Positions 44,049 to 54,412 of a stretch of 64,000 nucleotides of DNA are shown here, in pieces. The stretch's first letter is position 1. Every line of letters starts with the position of its first letter. The translations under genes were made by a program, and so were the position numbers. Where the stretch lies: assembly GCA_028280115.1 (NCBI GenBank), contig JANQMJ010000016.1, positions 62,001 through 126,000 of the forward strand, in the 5' to 3' direction. The stretch is from Parvularculaceae bacterium (lineage in GTDB: Bacteria; Pseudomonadota; Alphaproteobacteria; Caulobacterales; Parvularculaceae). The notes beneath the pieces are model-generated. The model saw nothing but the letters and a program-made list of their open reading frames with translations, was not told the origin of the DNA and ran no database searches.

Positions 44049-46640
44049 ATGAGCGACGACGTCGAAACGGAAGAAAAGGCCAAAACGCGCCGGCGGCCGC
44101 TGACGCTGCGCCGCACCGAAACGGGTGCGGTCAAGCAGAGCTTTTCGCATGGCCGCTCGAAAACCGTCGTGGTCGAGACCAAGCGCCGGCGCGTGCTGAG
44201 CCCGAAAAAGGACGCGGCCGCCGACGGGGCGCCTGAAAAGAAAACCGCCGCCAAGGCGAAAGCCAAGACGGCCGCCCCGGCGCCGGCGGAGGCTGAGGAA
44301 AAGAAAAAAGGCGCGGTCCTAAAGACCCTGTCCGAAGACGAAAAGCACGCACGCGCGCAAGCCCTCGCCAAGGCGCGCAAGGAAAAGGCCGAACGGGAAA
44401 AACGCGAAGCCGAAGAACGCGCCGAACGCGAGGCCCGTGAGGCCGAAGAACGCGCCCAGCTGGAAGTCGAACGCAAGCGGCTCGCCGAAGAAGAAGAAAA
44501 GCGCGCCAAGGAAGCCGAAGAGCGCCGGCGCGCTGAAGATCAAGCGCGCGAAGTGCTTGAGGAAGAAGAACGCGAACGCAAGAAAAAAAGCGCCGCCAAA
44601 GCCGACGCGCGCACCAAAGGCCGCGACGACAAAGACGAACGCAAAGTTGAAGCCGAACCCGACAACCCGCTTGCCCAATTCGGCGGCCGTTTAAAAACCC
44701 GCCGCAAGACCGGCGGCGAGGAACGCCAGTCCAAAGCCAAGGAAGCCCCGCGCCGGCGCACCGGCAAGCTGACCATCGCCAACGCGCTTGACGATGAAGA
44801 GCGCCAGCGCTCGCTGGCCTCGGTCAAGCGCGCGCGCGAACGCGAAAAACTCGCGCGCCAGAAGCGCGGCGAAACCCAGCGCGTCCTTCGCGACGTGACG
44901 ATCCCCGAAACCATCACCGTTCAGGATCTCGCCGCGCGGATGTCCATGCGCGCCGTCGACCTCGTCAAGGAATTGATGAAACAGGGCCAGATGGTGACGG
45001 CCAACGCCGTGCTCGACGCCGACACGGCCCAGCTGGTCGCCGAAGACCTCGGTCATACGGTGCGGCGAGTCGCCGAGGCCGACGTCGAGGAGGGCCTGGA
45101 AGGCGCGCCCGATAAAGAAGAAGATCTCGCGCCGCGCCCGCCCGTGGTCACCATCATGGGCCATGTGGACCACGGTAAGACGTCGCTGCTCGACGCCATG
45201 CGCCAGACCGACGTCGTCGCGGGCGAAGCCGGCGGCATCACCCAGCATATCGGCGCCTATCAGGTGGACCTGGGCAAGAACCGCAAGATCACCTTCCTCG
45301 ACACGCCCGGCCACGCCGCCTTCACCCAGATGCGCGCCCGCGGCGCCAAGGTGACCGATATCATCGTGCTGGTGGTCGCCGCGGACGATTCGATCATGCC
45401 GCAGACCGAAGAGGCGATCAGCCACGCCAAAGCGGCGGAGGCGCCGATCATCGTCGCCATTAACAAGATCGACAAGCCCGACGCCAAGCCGGAAAAGGTG
45501 CGCACCGATCTCCTGCAGCACGAAATCCAGGTCGAGAGCATGGGCGGCGAAGTCCAGGACGTGGAAGTCTCCGCGGTTAAGAAAACCAATCTCGACGGCC
45601 TTCAGGAGGCGATCCTCCTGCAGGCGGAACTGCTCGATCTCAAGGCCAATCCCGACCGGCCAGCCGAAGGCGCCGTCGTCGAGGCGCGGCTCGACAAAGG
45701 CCGCGGCGCGGTGGCGACCCTCCTCATTCAACGCGGCACGCTCAAGCGCGGCGACATTCTCGTGGTCGGCTCGGAATGGGCCAAGGTGCGCGCCATGACC
45801 GACGATCGCGGCCAGCAGGTGCGCGAAGCCGGACCCGCCTTCCCGGTCGAGATTTTGGGCCTTAACGGCGTGCCGGAGCCGGGCGATATGTTCCATGTCG
45901 TGGAAAGCGAAGCCCGGGCCAGGGAAATCGCCGATTTCCGCGCCCGCAAGCGGCGCGAGAAAGACGCCGCGAAATCCTCCGGCACGTCGCTGGAGCAGAT
46001 GATGGCGCAGCTTCAGGACGCGGAGATCAAGGAACTGCCCATCGTCATCAAGGGCGACGTGCAGGGCTCGGTCGAAGCGATCGTCGGATCGCTCGACAAG
46101 CTTTCGACCGACGAAGTGCGCGTGCGCGTTCTGCATACCGGCGTGGGCGGGATTTCCGAAAGCGACGTTATTCTCGCTGGCGCGTCGGGCGCCGCCGTGA
46201 TCGGGTTTAACGTCCGCGCCAACAAGCAGGCCCGCGACGAGGCTGAACGCGCCGGCGTCGAGATTCGCTACTACTCGGTGATCTACGACCTGATTGACGA
46301 CATCAAGGGCGTGCTGTCCGGCATGCTCGAACCGGAACTGCGCGAGACGTTCCTGGGCAATGCGGAAATTCTCGAGATTTTCAACATCGCCAAGCACGGC
46401 AAGGTCGCCGGCTGCCGCGTCACCGAAGGCCAGGTGCGGCGCGGCGCGAAAGTCCGCCTCATCCGCGACGACGTCGTCATTCACGAAGGTGAGCTTTCCC
46501 AGCTCAAGCGCTTCAAGGACGACGTCAACGATGTGCCCATGGGCCAGGAATGCGGCATGAGCTTCGCCAATTACGAAGATATGAAAGTCGGCGATGTCAT
46601 TGAATGCTTTGCCGTCGAGAAAGTTACGCGGACGCTTTAA
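44049..46640 (+). CDS. infB: Translation initiation factor IF-2
   Basis: GTPase that places fMet-tRNA on the 30S subunit. A lysine/glutamate-rich N-terminal region (about 1-270, predicted long charged helices) is followed by the IF2_N domain ([20 protein letters not shown]), the G domain ([48 protein letters not shown]) and domains II-IV ending [20 protein letters not shown]. All GTP motifs are intact and the 863-residue length is normal. It follows ylxR after 136 nt and precedes rbfA by 80 nt, with no sign of a terminator between. Confidence 0.97.
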   Translation: MSDDVETEEKAKTRRRPLTLRRTETGAVKQSFSHGRSKTVVVETKRRRVLSPKKDAAADGAPEKKTAAKAKAKTAAPAPAEAEEKKKGAVLKTLSEDEKHARAQALAKARKEKAEREKREAEERAEREAREAEERAQLEVERKRLAEEEEKRAKEAEERRRAEDQAREVLEEEERERKKKSAAKADARTKGRDDKDERKVEAEPDNPLAQFGGRLKTRRKTGGEERQSKAKEAPRRRTGKLTIANALDDEERQRSLASVKRAREREKLARQKRGETQRVLRDVTIPETITVQDLAARMSMRAVDLVKELMKQGQMVTANAVLDADTAQLVAEDLGHTVRRVAEADVEEGLEGAPDKEEDLAPRPPVVTIMGHVDHGKTSLLDAMRQTDVVAGEAGGITQHIGAYQVDLGKNRKITFLDTPGHAAFTQMRARGAKVTDIIVLVVAADDSIMPQTEEAISHAKAAEAPIIVAINKIDKPDAKPEKVRTDLLQHEIQVESMGGEVQDVEVSAVKKTNLDGLQEAILLQAELLDLKANPDRPAEGAVVEARLDKGRGAVATLLIQRGTLKRGDILVVGSEWAKVRAMTDDRGQQVREAGPAFPVEILGLNGVPEPGDMFHVVESEARAREIADFRARKRREKDAAKSSGTSLEQMMAQLQDAEIKELPIVIKGDVQGSVEAIVGSLDKLSTDEVRVRVLHTGVGGISESDVILAGASGAAVIGFNVRANKQARDEAERAGVEIRYYSVIYDLIDDIKGVLSGMLEPELRETFLGNAEILEIFNIAKHGKVAGCRVTEGQVRRGAKVRLIRDDVVIHEGELSQLKRFKDDVNDVPMGQECGMSFANYEDMKVGDVIECFAVEKVTRTL

Positions 46641-46720
46641 AAACGCCGCCGCGGCGCGTCGACAAATGCGCCGCCGCCCAACCCCGCAGCGCTTCGCTGA
46701 TCCAGTTCCGACTGTCTTCA

Positions 46721-47116
46721 ATGGCCAATCGCTTTTCCCGCTCCAAAGGACCGTCCCAGCGCCAGCTTCGCGCCGGGGAACTGATCCGCCATGCGCTGGT
46801 TGAACTCTTGCAGCGCGAATCCTTTCGCGAGCCGGCGCTGGAGGGCGTTTCGGTGACGGTCAGTGAAGTGCGGGTTTCGCCGGACCTTAAACAGGCAACC
46901 GCTTACGCCGCGCCCCTGGGCGGCGCGCGTCAGGCGGAAGTCATCGACGCGCTCAATCGCGTCGCGCCTTATCTGCGCGGACTGCTAGGCAAAAAAATCG
47001 AGATGAAATTCACCCCCGCCCTCGCCTTTAAGAGCGACGACACCTTCGCCGAAGCCCAGAAGATCGACGCCCTTTTGGCCCGGCCGGATGTCGCCCGCGA
47101 TCTTGATGACGATTAG
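46721..47116 (+). CDS. rbfA: Ribosome-binding factor A
   Basis: A small KH-type factor for 30S maturation, 131 residues. Typical features are the basic N-terminus MANRFSRSKGPSQRQLRAGE, then LIRHALVELLQRE, VSVTVSEVRVSPDLKQATAY, and the end LRGLLGKKIEMKFTPALAFK-SDDTFAEAQKIDALL. ATG 46721 gives the family N-terminus; an in-frame start further up would reach back into infB. Its place between infB and truB is standard. Confidence 0.94.
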   Translation: MANRFSRSKGPSQRQLRAGELIRHALVELLQRESFREPALEGVSVTVSEVRVSPDLKQATAYAAPLGGARQAEVIDALNRVAPYLRGLLGKKIEMKFTPALAFKSDDTFAEAQKIDALLARPDVARDLDDD

Positions 47117-47232
47117 GCGCCCCGGTTGACGGTTCGGCCCATAGCTGGTTGAACGCGCTGGCCGCACGCGTCGTTCGAACCGGCGCCGCGGCCATGCAAC
47201 TGTGCGAAAACAAAAAAGAACAGGAGCCCGTA

Positions 47233-48165
47233 ATGGGCAGGCGACGCAAGAAGGGGCGGCCGATTTCCGGCTGGCTCATTCTCGATAAGGAAAGCGGTCT
47301 CGGATCGACGCAGGCGGTGGCCAAGGCGAAATGGCTTTATCAGGCCAGAAAGGCCGGCCACGCGGGCACGCTTGATCCCATGGCCACCGGCGTCTTGCCG
47401 ATCGCCTTCGGCGAGGCGACCAAGACCGCGCCTTACATCGTCGACGCGGAAAAGCGCTATCGCTTTACCGCGAAATGGGGCGCGGCGACGACCACTGACG
47501 ACGCCGAAGGCGATGTCGTCGCAACATCGGACAAACGCCCGGCGCGCGCTGAGATTGAGGCCGTACTCGACCGCTTCACCGGCGAAATCGAGCAAGTCCC
47601 GCCGCAATTTTCCGCCGTCAAGATCGATGGCGAGCGCGCCTATGACATCGCCCGCGACGGCGAAACGGCGGCGCTTGAACCGCGGACGATTTTCATTCAT
47701 GCGCTCGACGTCGTCGATACGCCGTCTGCGGATGAAACCGTGTTCGAGGCGACGACCGGCAAGGGCGCTTATGTGCGCGCACTGGTGCGCGACCTGGCCC
47801 GCACGCTCGGCGCCGAAGGCCATGTTTCAGCCCTGCGCCGGCTCGCCGTCGGACCGTTCCGCGCCGCGGACGGCGTCACGTTGGCCCAGCTCGAAGCCTT
47901 AACCCTGATGGAGGATCGCGACGCGGCGCTCACGCCGATCGCCGATGCGCTGTCCGGCCTGCCCCATGCGCCGGTCGACGGCCCCCAGGCGGACAAGCTG
48001 CGTCGCGGCCAGGCGGCGATTATCGCCCCGCCGGTCGCCAAAGGCCTGCGCGGCGATCATGCGGGCGTCGCGCCCGCCGTCCTCGCCGTGCTCCACGACG
48101 AGCCCGTCGCCATCTGCGAACTCGACGGGCTGAAGCTCAAGCCGGCGCGGGTGTTCAACCTTTAG
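47233..48165 (+). CDS. truB: tRNA pseudouridine(55) synthase
   Basis: Makes pseudouridine 55 in the T-loop of tRNAs. The 310-residue protein has ISGWLILDKESGLGSTQAVA, the catalytic Asp in KAGHAGTLDPMATGVLPIAF, YRFTAKWGAATTTDDAEGDV, and VPPQFSAVKIDGERAYDIAR. The C-terminus has a short PUA-like part. ATG 47233 follows an aggagcc site; 28 more codons upstream are open but not family-like. In most relatives rpsO and pnp come directly next. Here a repeat element and two minus-strand genes intervene. Confidence 0.95.
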   Translation: MGRRRKKGRPISGWLILDKESGLGSTQAVAKAKWLYQARKAGHAGTLDPMATGVLPIAFGEATKTAPYIVDAEKRYRFTAKWGAATTTDDAEGDVVATSDKRPARAEIEAVLDRFTGEIEQVPPQFSAVKIDGERAYDIARDGETAALEPRTIFIHALDVVDTPSADETVFEATTGKGAYVRALVRDLARTLGAEGHVSALRRLAVGPFRAADGVTLAQLEALTLMEDRDAALTPIADALSGLPHAPVDGPQADKLRRGQAAIIAPPVAKGLRGDHAGVAPAVLAVLHDEPVAICELDGLKLKPARVFNL

Positions 48166-48206
48166 ACCTTCGGGCGATTACTGTGCATCGCTTCGTCCTT
48201 CGTGAC

Positions 48207-48329
48207 GAAATTTTTCCTTCATCCTGAGGGTTGCCCGCGCGCGAAGGCGCGCAAATTATAAATCGGCCGCCTTCGCGGCCGGGGCCGACGTCGCGAAGGA
48301 CGAAGGAAAAATTTCTCCTCAGGATGAAG
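48207..48329. repeat. Intergenic palindromic mosaic repeat, type B
   Basis: Two interlocked long inverted repeats: cttcatcctgagg (48217-48229) with cctcaggatgaag (48317-48329), and gaaatttttccttc (48207-48220) with gaaggaaaaatttc (48302-48315). Inside lie GC-rich stems such as gcgcgcgaaggcgcgc and cggccgccttcgcggccg. The 'tcatcctgagg' ends are typical of palindromic repeats scattered through alphaproteobacterial chromosomes. It lies between truB and the convergent glycosyltransferase gene, just where the conserved truB-rpsO order is broken. Confidence 0.75.
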
Positions 48330-48388
48330 CGATTCCTGCTTTTCGCCCGAAGGTCTGGGCCGGCAAGAAAATTTTTTCCGCCGGCTGC

Positions 48389-49567
48389 TTACGCCCTCGG
48401 CGCCCCACCGCGGCCGTTATCATGCAGCGCAAGCACCTCGCGGTAATTCTCGATCACTTCATCGAGCACCGCGGTCCATGTATATCGCGCCGATTCCTTC
48501 CTTCCCCGCTCGCCCATGCGCGCGCGCAATGGCCCATCGTCGAGAAGCCTGACGATGGCCTCGGCATAGCCCTCATCGGAGGAAGGATCGACGAGAAAAC
48601 CGGTCTTTCCCTCTATGGTAATGGAATTCGCGCCGATCGTATCGGCGCAGACGGTCGGCAGACCAGACGCCATCGCCTCCAGAACGACATTGGGAAAGGC
48701 TTCGGTGATGCTGGGATAAAACAAAATATCGCCCGAGGCATAGGCGGTCGACAAATCGCGCCCGGTCAAAAACCCGGTGAAAACGCCCTCCCCAAGATCG
48801 GCTTCGAACTCCGAGCGCGCCGGGCCGTCGCCGACAATCAAAACTTTTGGATTGCGCCCTTGCGCCCGGATGCGATCGATGACGCGCGCAAATTGCTTGA
48901 TGCCTTTTTCGGCGACGATCCGCGCGACGAACAGGATCGCCAGGTCGTCGTCCCCAATACCAAGGGAACGGCGCCATTCGAGACTGCGGTGGGCGGGATT
49001 GTATTCGTCGCGATCGACCCCACGCGCCCAGCGGCCGATCGATTTGGCCATATCGTTTTCCCGCAGCCACGCTTCGGTTTCGTCCGTGGGCGCAAGAACG
49101 CGGTCGCAGCTGTAATGGATATGACGCAGCCATTTCTTCGCCAGCTTGTCCAAAATGTCGAGCTTATAATATTGCGAATAGGTGTCGTACCGCGTGTGAA
49201 AGGACGCGACGGAAGCCAGGTTGCGTTTCCTGGCGTAATTGACCGCCGACCAGCCGAGAAGATCCGGCGCCGAGATGTGAATAAGGGTCGGCTTAAACGC
49301 GTCGAGTTCGGCTTTCACCTTCGGCGTCAGCCCCATGCCCAACAGATATTCGCCGCGGCCGGGCAAGGGCAGCGCGGGCACGGAAACCACGCGGGCCACA
49401 GGCGGAAAGGCCGCCTCGGGCCGGGTCGGCGAAAACACCGTCAGCTCTACGCCGCGGGCGACAAGATGCGCCGCGAGACGGTTGAGCGCGCGCGCCGCGC
49501 CGTCGATGAGATAATTGAAATTGCCGGAGAAAAGCGCAACGCGCATCGCGGGGCCGTCCTGCGTCAT
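48389..49567 (-). CDS. GT4-family glycosyltransferase (MgtA/SqdX-like)
   Basis: A cytosolic, membrane-associated retaining glycosyltransferase of the GT-B fold, 392 residues. The N-terminal acceptor domain starts MRVALFSGNFNYLIDGAARA. The C-terminal donor domain has ILFVARIVAEKGIKQFARVI, VLIVGDGPARSEFE, DILFYPSITEAFPNVVLEAM (the E-x7-E motif) and ASGLPTVCADTIGANSI. This pattern fits lipid- or inositol-linked mannosyl/sulfoquinovosyl-type enzymes, but the sugar cannot be read. ATG 49567 overlaps the sulfotransferase stop (ATGA), so the two are coupled; ATG 49546 gives a more usual N-terminus. Confidence 0.86.
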   Translation of the reverse strand: MTQDGPAMRVALFSGNFNYLIDGAARALNRLAAHLVARGVELTVFSPTRPEAAFPPVARVVSVPALPLPGRGEYLLGMGLTPKVKAELDAFKPTLIHISAPDLLGWSAVNYARKRNLASVASFHTRYDTYSQYYKLDILDKLAKKWLRHIHYSCDRVLAPTDETEAWLRENDMAKSIGRWARGVDRDEYNPAHRSLEWRRSLGIGDDDLAILFVARIVAEKGIKQFARVIDRIRAQGRNPKVLIVGDGPARSEFEADLGEGVFTGFLTGRDLSTAYASGDILFYPSITEAFPNVVLEAMASGLPTVCADTIGANSITIEGKTGFLVDPSSDEGYAEAIVRLLDDGPLRARMGERGRKESARYTWTAVLDEVIENYREVLALHDNGRGGAPRA

Positions 49568-50391
49568 GCAGTTTCCTTCACGCGATCTATCTCGGGCCTC
49601 GCCTTTTGCGACGCATGATTGGCGGCCCAGGCGCGGCTGTCCTTGATCGATTTGAGTTCGGGAAAATATTTTTCCATCAACGGCCCGGCATATTTGCGCA
49701 CCTGCTCTTCAAGAAAATCTTCGGGGATTTTCTCCAGCAGAAACGACCGGCCAAGCCCGGCGAACTGATGGGATTTCTTCTGGTTCAGCGTCGCCGCATC
49801 GACGCCGGCGAAATCGGCTAGTTCCTGGGTTTTGTTTTTCAGATCCTTAAGCCGGACGATAAAAAGCCGCTCGGGCGGCACCGCGTCGATCACGCGTTGA
49901 TAGGTCCAGGCCCAAAAGGCGAGATAGCCGCGCAGCGTATAGGTGCCGTGGTCCTTCAATATCTGTTCTTCCGGCGTATGCCGGAAATGCGTTGCGCCGA
50001 AACGGTAATCGCGCAGCGCCGTCAGGCGCATGTCGGCGATGCGGTTGAGATCATGATCGATATGGCTGTCGGTCCAGTCATAAGCGTCGCGGAAGGTGAG
50101 AATCACTTTCGCTTCCGGCAGGCGCTCTACGATCGCATCGATGAAATGCACGTTGTGGTGAGAGGAATTGACTTCGAGATTGATATGGTCCTGAAGGTCG
50201 AGCCAGATTTCGTCGGCGCGCGGCTTGCTGATCCAGCCGAACGATTCGGCCATGATGGTTTCTATGACGCGCGCGCGTTTGGGCTCATGCGCCGCACGAT
50301 AGGTCTCGCCGAAAATCGCCTCGACGGAATGCGTGCCGCTTTTCGGCGGTCCTGCGCCGTATAGATGGATGCGCCGGGCGGGTTTGGCCAT
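49564..50391 (-). CDS. Sulfotransferase family protein
   Basis: Transfers sulfate from PAPS to an alcohol or sugar acceptor. The 275-residue protein has the 5'-phosphosulfate loop YGAGPPKSGTHSVEAIF and the 3'-phosphate region VILTFRDAYDWTDSHIDHDL with the conserved Arg and a Ser. Further along, RLFIVRLKDLKNKTQELADF matches the helix after the active site. It is translationally coupled to the glycosyltransferase, so a sulfated glycolipid or glycan is a plausible product. Both genes are on the minus strand inside an otherwise plus-strand ribosomal operon. Confidence 0.85.
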   Translation of the reverse strand: MAKPARRIHLYGAGPPKSGTHSVEAIFGETYRAAHEPKRARVIETIMAESFGWISKPRADEIWLDLQDHINLEVNSSHHNVHFIDAIVERLPEAKVILTFRDAYDWTDSHIDHDLNRIADMRLTALRDYRFGATHFRHTPEEQILKDHGTYTLRGYLAFWAWTYQRVIDAVPPERLFIVRLKDLKNKTQELADFAGVDAATLNQKKSHQFAGLGRSFLLEKIPEDFLEEQVRKYAGPLMEKYFPELKSIKDSRAWAANHASQKARPEIDRVKETA

Positions 50392-50432
50392 TGAACTTCT
50401 TCCTTAACGCAAGGCTTTTCTGCGCGTGCTGA

Positions 50433-50630
50433 CTATTTATCGCGCAAATAGGGCGCAGGCGGCATCAGCGCCCGCAAAATCAGGCGCGAGGGCTGGGGAA
50501 TCATGGTGCGGCGGATCGCCGGCGCGCGCGTGATCTTTCGGTTCAGCGCCAGGACGAACCAGGGAATGGCGAGAATCCACAGAAGCTGAAAAAATGCGGA
50601 AATCCCGATGATGATCAGTCGTTTCGGCAT
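50433..50630 (-). CDS. Small one-helix membrane protein
   Basis: A 65-residue frame on the minus strand starting [20 protein letters not shown] and continuing with [13 protein letters not shown]. It has one or two hydrophobic stretches followed by a basic tail ([20 protein letters not shown]). It lies 41 nt upstream of the sulfotransferase gene and could be the first gene of that transcript. No family is recognised. The reading frame is modest in length, so it may not be expressed. Confidence 0.45.
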   Translation of the reverse strand: MPKRLIIIGISAFFQLLWILAIPWFVLALNRKITRAPAIRRTMIPQPSRLILRALMPPAPYLRDK

Positions 50631-50876
50631 GTTGAGGCGGTCCGGCGGGGTGCGTTCCCATGGATGAGCGTTGACGGCGCCGCAGCGCTCGCTGGGCGAT
50701 CCCCTCTCCTAAGGGACGAACACGATTTTTCAAGGCCGGATATGGCGCGGCTGGCCGTTTGCGTCCCCACCCTTGCCAGTCGCGGCCTTTTCCCCCATAA
50801 GCCGGCCCGATCCCGACCCCGCTGGACGGCGTCCCGGCGGGGCCGGCACTCTAACGACGCCGCGGAGCTAAATGCC

Positions 50877-51146
50877 ATGTCCATCACCACGGCCCGCAAG
50901 GCCGAACTCATCAAGAAATTTGCGCAGAATTCAGGGGACACGGGCTCTCCGGAGGTTCAGGTCGCGATCCTGTCGGAGCGCATCGCCAATCTCACCGAGC
51001 ATTTCAAGGAGCATGTCAAAGACAACCACTCGCGACGAGGACTGCTCAAGCTGGTCTCCCAGCGTCGCCGACTGCTCGATTACGTCAAGCGTTGCGACGA
51101 GGCGCGCTATCGCAAGCTGATCGAAGAGCTGGGCCTCAGGCGTTGA
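50877..51146 (+). CDS. rpsO: 30S ribosomal protein S15
   Basis: Binds 16S rRNA early in 30S assembly. The 89-residue protein is a textbook S15: [60 protein letters not shown] and [20 protein letters not shown]. The 246 nt upstream contain its promoter and possibly the usual S15 autoregulatory leader, but I could not draw a clear structure. A much longer open frame upstream is not family-like. An SDR gene, rather than pnp, follows. Confidence 0.97.
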   Translation: MSITTARKAELIKKFAQNSGDTGSPEVQVAILSERIANLTEHFKEHVKDNHSRRGLLKLVSQRRRLLDYVKRCDEARYRKLIEELGLRR

Positions 51147-51236
51147 TCCTGCGCGCGACCGGCCCTTCTACGCCCGCCTCCGCGTGAATGGGCCGTATCG
51201 AATGAACCGAATTTTCACCCGGCCAGGAGAAATCAA

Positions 51237-51998
51237 ATGAGATTATCCGGCGCATCCGCAATCGTTACGGGCGGCGCTTCCGGTCTTGGCGCGGCGACAG
51301 CCGAAGCGCTGGCCGGCGCAGGCGTCAAGGTTGCGCTCTGGGACCTTAATGCGGAAAAAGGGAAGGCTCTCGCGGAAAAGCTGGACGGCATTTACTGCAC
51401 CGCCAACGTCGCAGACGAAGAAAGCATCATGGCGGCGCTTGAAACATCCGTCGCCGCCCACGGAACGCCGCGCATTCTCGTTAACTGCGCCGGGATTGCG
51501 ATCGCCGAAAAAACCCTCGGCAAGCATGGGGCGCACCGGCTTGAAAGCTTCAAGCATGTGCTCGACGTCAATCTCGCCGGCACGTTCAACTGCATCCGGC
51601 TGGTGTCCGCCGAAATGGAAAAGAACGAACCGCTCGAAGACGGCGAGCGCGGCGTCGTCGTCAATACCGCTTCCATTTCCGCTTTCGAAGGCCAGATCGG
51701 CCAGGCTGCTTATGCGGCGTCTAAAGCCGGCGTCGTCGGATTGACCTTGCCGATCACGCGCGACCTGATGAATGTCGGCATCCGCGTCAATACAATCGCG
51801 CCGGGCATTTTCTGGACGCCGATGCTCGCATCCCTGGACCAGAAGGTCCAAGACGCGCTCGCCGCCATGGTCCCTTTCCCGAAACGCCTCGGCAAACCGG
51901 AGGAATTTGCTTCCCTCGCCTTGGAAATTTGCAGGAACACGATGATCAACGGCGCCACGATAAGAATCGACGGCGCCCTCCGAATGCAGCCGAAATAG
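51237..51998 (+). CDS. SDR oxidoreductase, 3-hydroxyacyl-CoA dehydrogenase (HSD10-like)
   Basis: An NAD-dependent short-chain dehydrogenase, 253 residues. The nucleotide site is SAIVTGGASGLGAATAEALA with Asp in ALWDLNAEK (NAD preference). The catalytic set is Ser in NTASISAFEGQIGQ and Tyr/Lys in YAASKAGVVGL. Insertions such as EKNEPLEDGERGVVVNTAS are typical of HSD10/type II 3-hydroxyacyl-CoA dehydrogenases. It would serve beta-oxidation or branched amino acid breakdown, in line with ETF in the window. Its place between rpsO and pnp is unusual. Confidence 0.85.
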   Translation: MRLSGASAIVTGGASGLGAATAEALAGAGVKVALWDLNAEKGKALAEKLDGIYCTANVADEESIMAALETSVAAHGTPRILVNCAGIAIAEKTLGKHGAHRLESFKHVLDVNLAGTFNCIRLVSAEMEKNEPLEDGERGVVVNTASISAFEGQIGQAAYAASKAGVVGLTLPITRDLMNVGIRVNTIAPGIFWTPMLASLDQKVQDALAAMVPFPKRLGKPEEFASLALEICRNTMINGATIRIDGALRMQPK

Positions 51999-52102
51999 GC
52001 ATAAACGCCGCCTGGAGGGCGGCGCCAATCTGTTTTGGCTTCATGCAAGAAGCGCCTACGCGATTCGCGCGGGGCGCATGACCGAAGAAGAAAAGAGAAA
52101 AC

Positions 52103-54226
52103 ATGTTCGAGATTACAAAACGATCGATTGAGTGGGGCGGCCGGACGCTGACCCTCGAATCCGGGCGCATCGCCCGCCAGGCCGACGGCGCAGTCCTCGC
52201 CACCTATGGCGAAACCACCGTGCTCGCCGCCGTGACGGCGGCCAAGGAGCCCAACCCTAACTTCGATTTCTTTCCCCTGACGGTTCACTATCAGGAAAAA
52301 TACTACGCCGCGGGCCGCGTGCCCGGCGGCTATTTCAAGCGCGAAGGACGCCCGACGGAAAAGGAGACGCTGACCTCGCGTCTGATCGACCGTCCGATCC
52401 GGCCGCTTTTCGCCAAAGGGTTTAAAAACGAAGTCCTGGTCGTCGCCCAGGTCTTGTCCCACGATCTTGAAAACGATCCCGACGTCGTGGCGATGATCGC
52501 CGCGTCGGCCGCTTTGACGGTTTCCGGCGTGCCGTTTCTCGGCCCGATCGGCGCGGCGCGCGTCGGCTACATCAACGGCGAATATGCGCTGAACCCGCAG
52601 ATCGACGAGATGGGCGAGACAAAACTCGATCTCGTCATGGCGGGCACGGCGAACGCCGTGATGATGGTCGAATCCGAAGCCAAGGAGCTTTCCGAAGACG
52701 TCATGCTCGGCGCGGTCACGTTCGGCCACAAGGCCGCAAAACAGGCGATCGACCTGATTATCGATTTTGCGGAAGCCTGCGCCAAGGAGCCGTGGGAATT
52801 TTCGCCGCCGGATTATTCCGAGCACGAAGACAAGATCCGCGCGCTGGTCGAGAATGACTTGCGCGCCGCCTACAAGATCGTCGACAAGATGGAACGCCAG
52901 AACGCCGTCGCCGAGGCGAAGAACAAGGCGGTCGAAGCGTTCTGCAACGAAGAAGACGAAACCGCGCCGTCGCAAAGCGTCGTCGGCAATATCTTCAAGT
53001 CGATCGAATCCGACGTCGTCCGCGGCGACATTCTCGAAACCGGCAAACGCATCGACGGACGCGACACCAAGACGGTTCGCCCCATCGTCGCGGAGGTGGG
53101 CGTTCTGCCGCGCACCCATGGCAGCGCGCTGTTCACCCGCGGCGAAACCCAGGCCATCGTCGTCGCCACGCTCGGCACCGGCGAAGACGAACAGTTCATC
53201 GATGCGCTATCGGGCACCTATAAAGAAACGTTCATGCTGCACTACAACTTCCCGCCCTATTCGGTCGGGGAAGTCGGGCGCATGGGCTTTACCGGCCGCC
53301 GGGAAATCGGCCACGGCAAGCTCGCCTGGCGGGCGCTCAAGGCTGTCATTCCGCATCAGGATCAATTTCCTTACGTCATCCGACTGGTTTCGGAAATCAC
53401 CGAATCGAACGGTTCGTCCTCCATGGCGACCGTATGCGGCGCGTCGCTGGCGATGATGGACGCCGGCGTGCCGGTGACGCGGCCCGTCGCCGGCATCGCC
53501 ATGGGGCTGATCCTGGAAGGCGAGCGCTATGCGGTGCTGTCCGACATTCTCGGCGACGAGGACCATCTCGGCGACATGGACTTTAAGGTCGCCGGCTCCA
53601 ATGAAGGCGTCACGTCGCTGCAGATGGACATCAAGATCGCCGGCATCACCGAAGAGATCATGCGGACCGCCCTGGCCCAGGCCAAGGACGGGCGCATGCA
53701 CATTCTCAGCGAGATGGGCAAGGCGCTCGACACGGCCCGCGCCGAGCTCGGCGATTACGCCCCGCGCATCGAGACGATGCAGATCGCCAAGGACAAGATC
53801 CGCGACGTCATCGGTTCCGGCGGCAAGGTCATCCGGGAGATTGTCGAGGAGACCGGCGCCAAGGTCGACATCAACGATGACGGCCTGATCAAGATCGCCT
53901 CCAGCGACAAGACGAAAATCGAAGCGGCCCATAAATGGATTCATTCCATTGTCGCAGAGCCGGAAGTCGGCGAGATCTACAAAGGCAAAGTCGTCAAGAC
54001 GATGGATTTCGGCGCCTTCGTGAATTTCTTCGGCCCGCGCGACGGGCTGGTGCATATCTCCCAACTCAATGACGGACGGCCGGAAAAAACCACCGATGTC
54101 GTCAAGGAAGGCGATGAAGTCTATGTCAAACTTCTCGGCTTTGACGATCGCGGCAAGGTGCGCCTTTCCATGAAAGTCGTCGACCAGGAGACGGGGCAAG
54201 AAAGACAGCGCAAAGGCGACAATTAG
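52103..54226 (+). CDS. pnp: Polynucleotide phosphorylase
   Basis: 3'-5' exoribonuclease that uses phosphate to degrade mRNA, 707 residues. Two RNase PH-like domains ([40 protein letters not shown]) flank an all-helical linker. The catalytic region is [20 protein letters not shown]. The C-terminus has a KH domain ([20 protein letters not shown]) and an S1 domain ([20 protein letters not shown]). All parts are intact and length is standard. A strong terminator follows at 54261. Confidence 0.97.
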   Translation: MFEITKRSIEWGGRTLTLESGRIARQADGAVLATYGETTVLAAVTAAKEPNPNFDFFPLTVHYQEKYYAAGRVPGGYFKREGRPTEKETLTSRLIDRPIRPLFAKGFKNEVLVVAQVLSHDLENDPDVVAMIAASAALTVSGVPFLGPIGAARVGYINGEYALNPQIDEMGETKLDLVMAGTANAVMMVESEAKELSEDVMLGAVTFGHKAAKQAIDLIIDFAEACAKEPWEFSPPDYSEHEDKIRALVENDLRAAYKIVDKMERQNAVAEAKNKAVEAFCNEEDETAPSQSVVGNIFKSIESDVVRGDILETGKRIDGRDTKTVRPIVAEVGVLPRTHGSALFTRGETQAIVVATLGTGEDEQFIDALSGTYKETFMLHYNFPPYSVGEVGRMGFTGRREIGHGKLAWRALKAVIPHQDQFPYVIRLVSEITESNGSSSMATVCGASLAMMDAGVPVTRPVAGIAMGLILEGERYAVLSDILGDEDHLGDMDFKVAGSNEGVTSLQMDIKIAGITEEIMRTALAQAKDGRMHILSEMGKALDTARAELGDYAPRIETMQIAKDKIRDVIGSGGKVIREIVEETGAKVDINDDGLIKIASSDKTKIEAAHKWIHSIVAEPEVGEIYKGKVVKTMDFGAFVNFFGPRDGLVHISQLNDGRPEKTTDVVKEGDEVYVKLLGFDDRGKVRLSMKVVDQETGQERQRKGDN

Positions 54227-54260
54227 TAAGCTTCTGAATTCCCTTTGAAAAATTGAAAGA

Positions 54261-54294
54261 AGCGGGCGCATTCAAGCGGCGCCCGCTTTTTTTT
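54261..54294 (+). terminator. Strong intrinsic terminator of pnp
   Basis: agcgggcgc and gcgcccgct form a 9-bp GC-rich stem around a 9-nt loop and run straight into eight T residues, 35 nt past the pnp stop. This is the clearest terminator in the window. Confidence 0.9.
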
Positions 54295-54412
54295 GCGCGC
54301 TGTTGCAAAGAAATCCCGCCGGGCGGTATTTAAACCTGCCGGGCTCGGCCTTTTCGCGCGATCCGGCTAGATTGCCCATAGAATCACGCGTTCTTTGAAA
54401 GGGGAGGCGATC

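Noticed and set aside
44691-46721. 676-codon open frame antisense to infB
   Set aside because: The translated sequence is His/Asp/Val-rich mirror sequence without motifs, while infB on the other strand has all IF-2 motifs.
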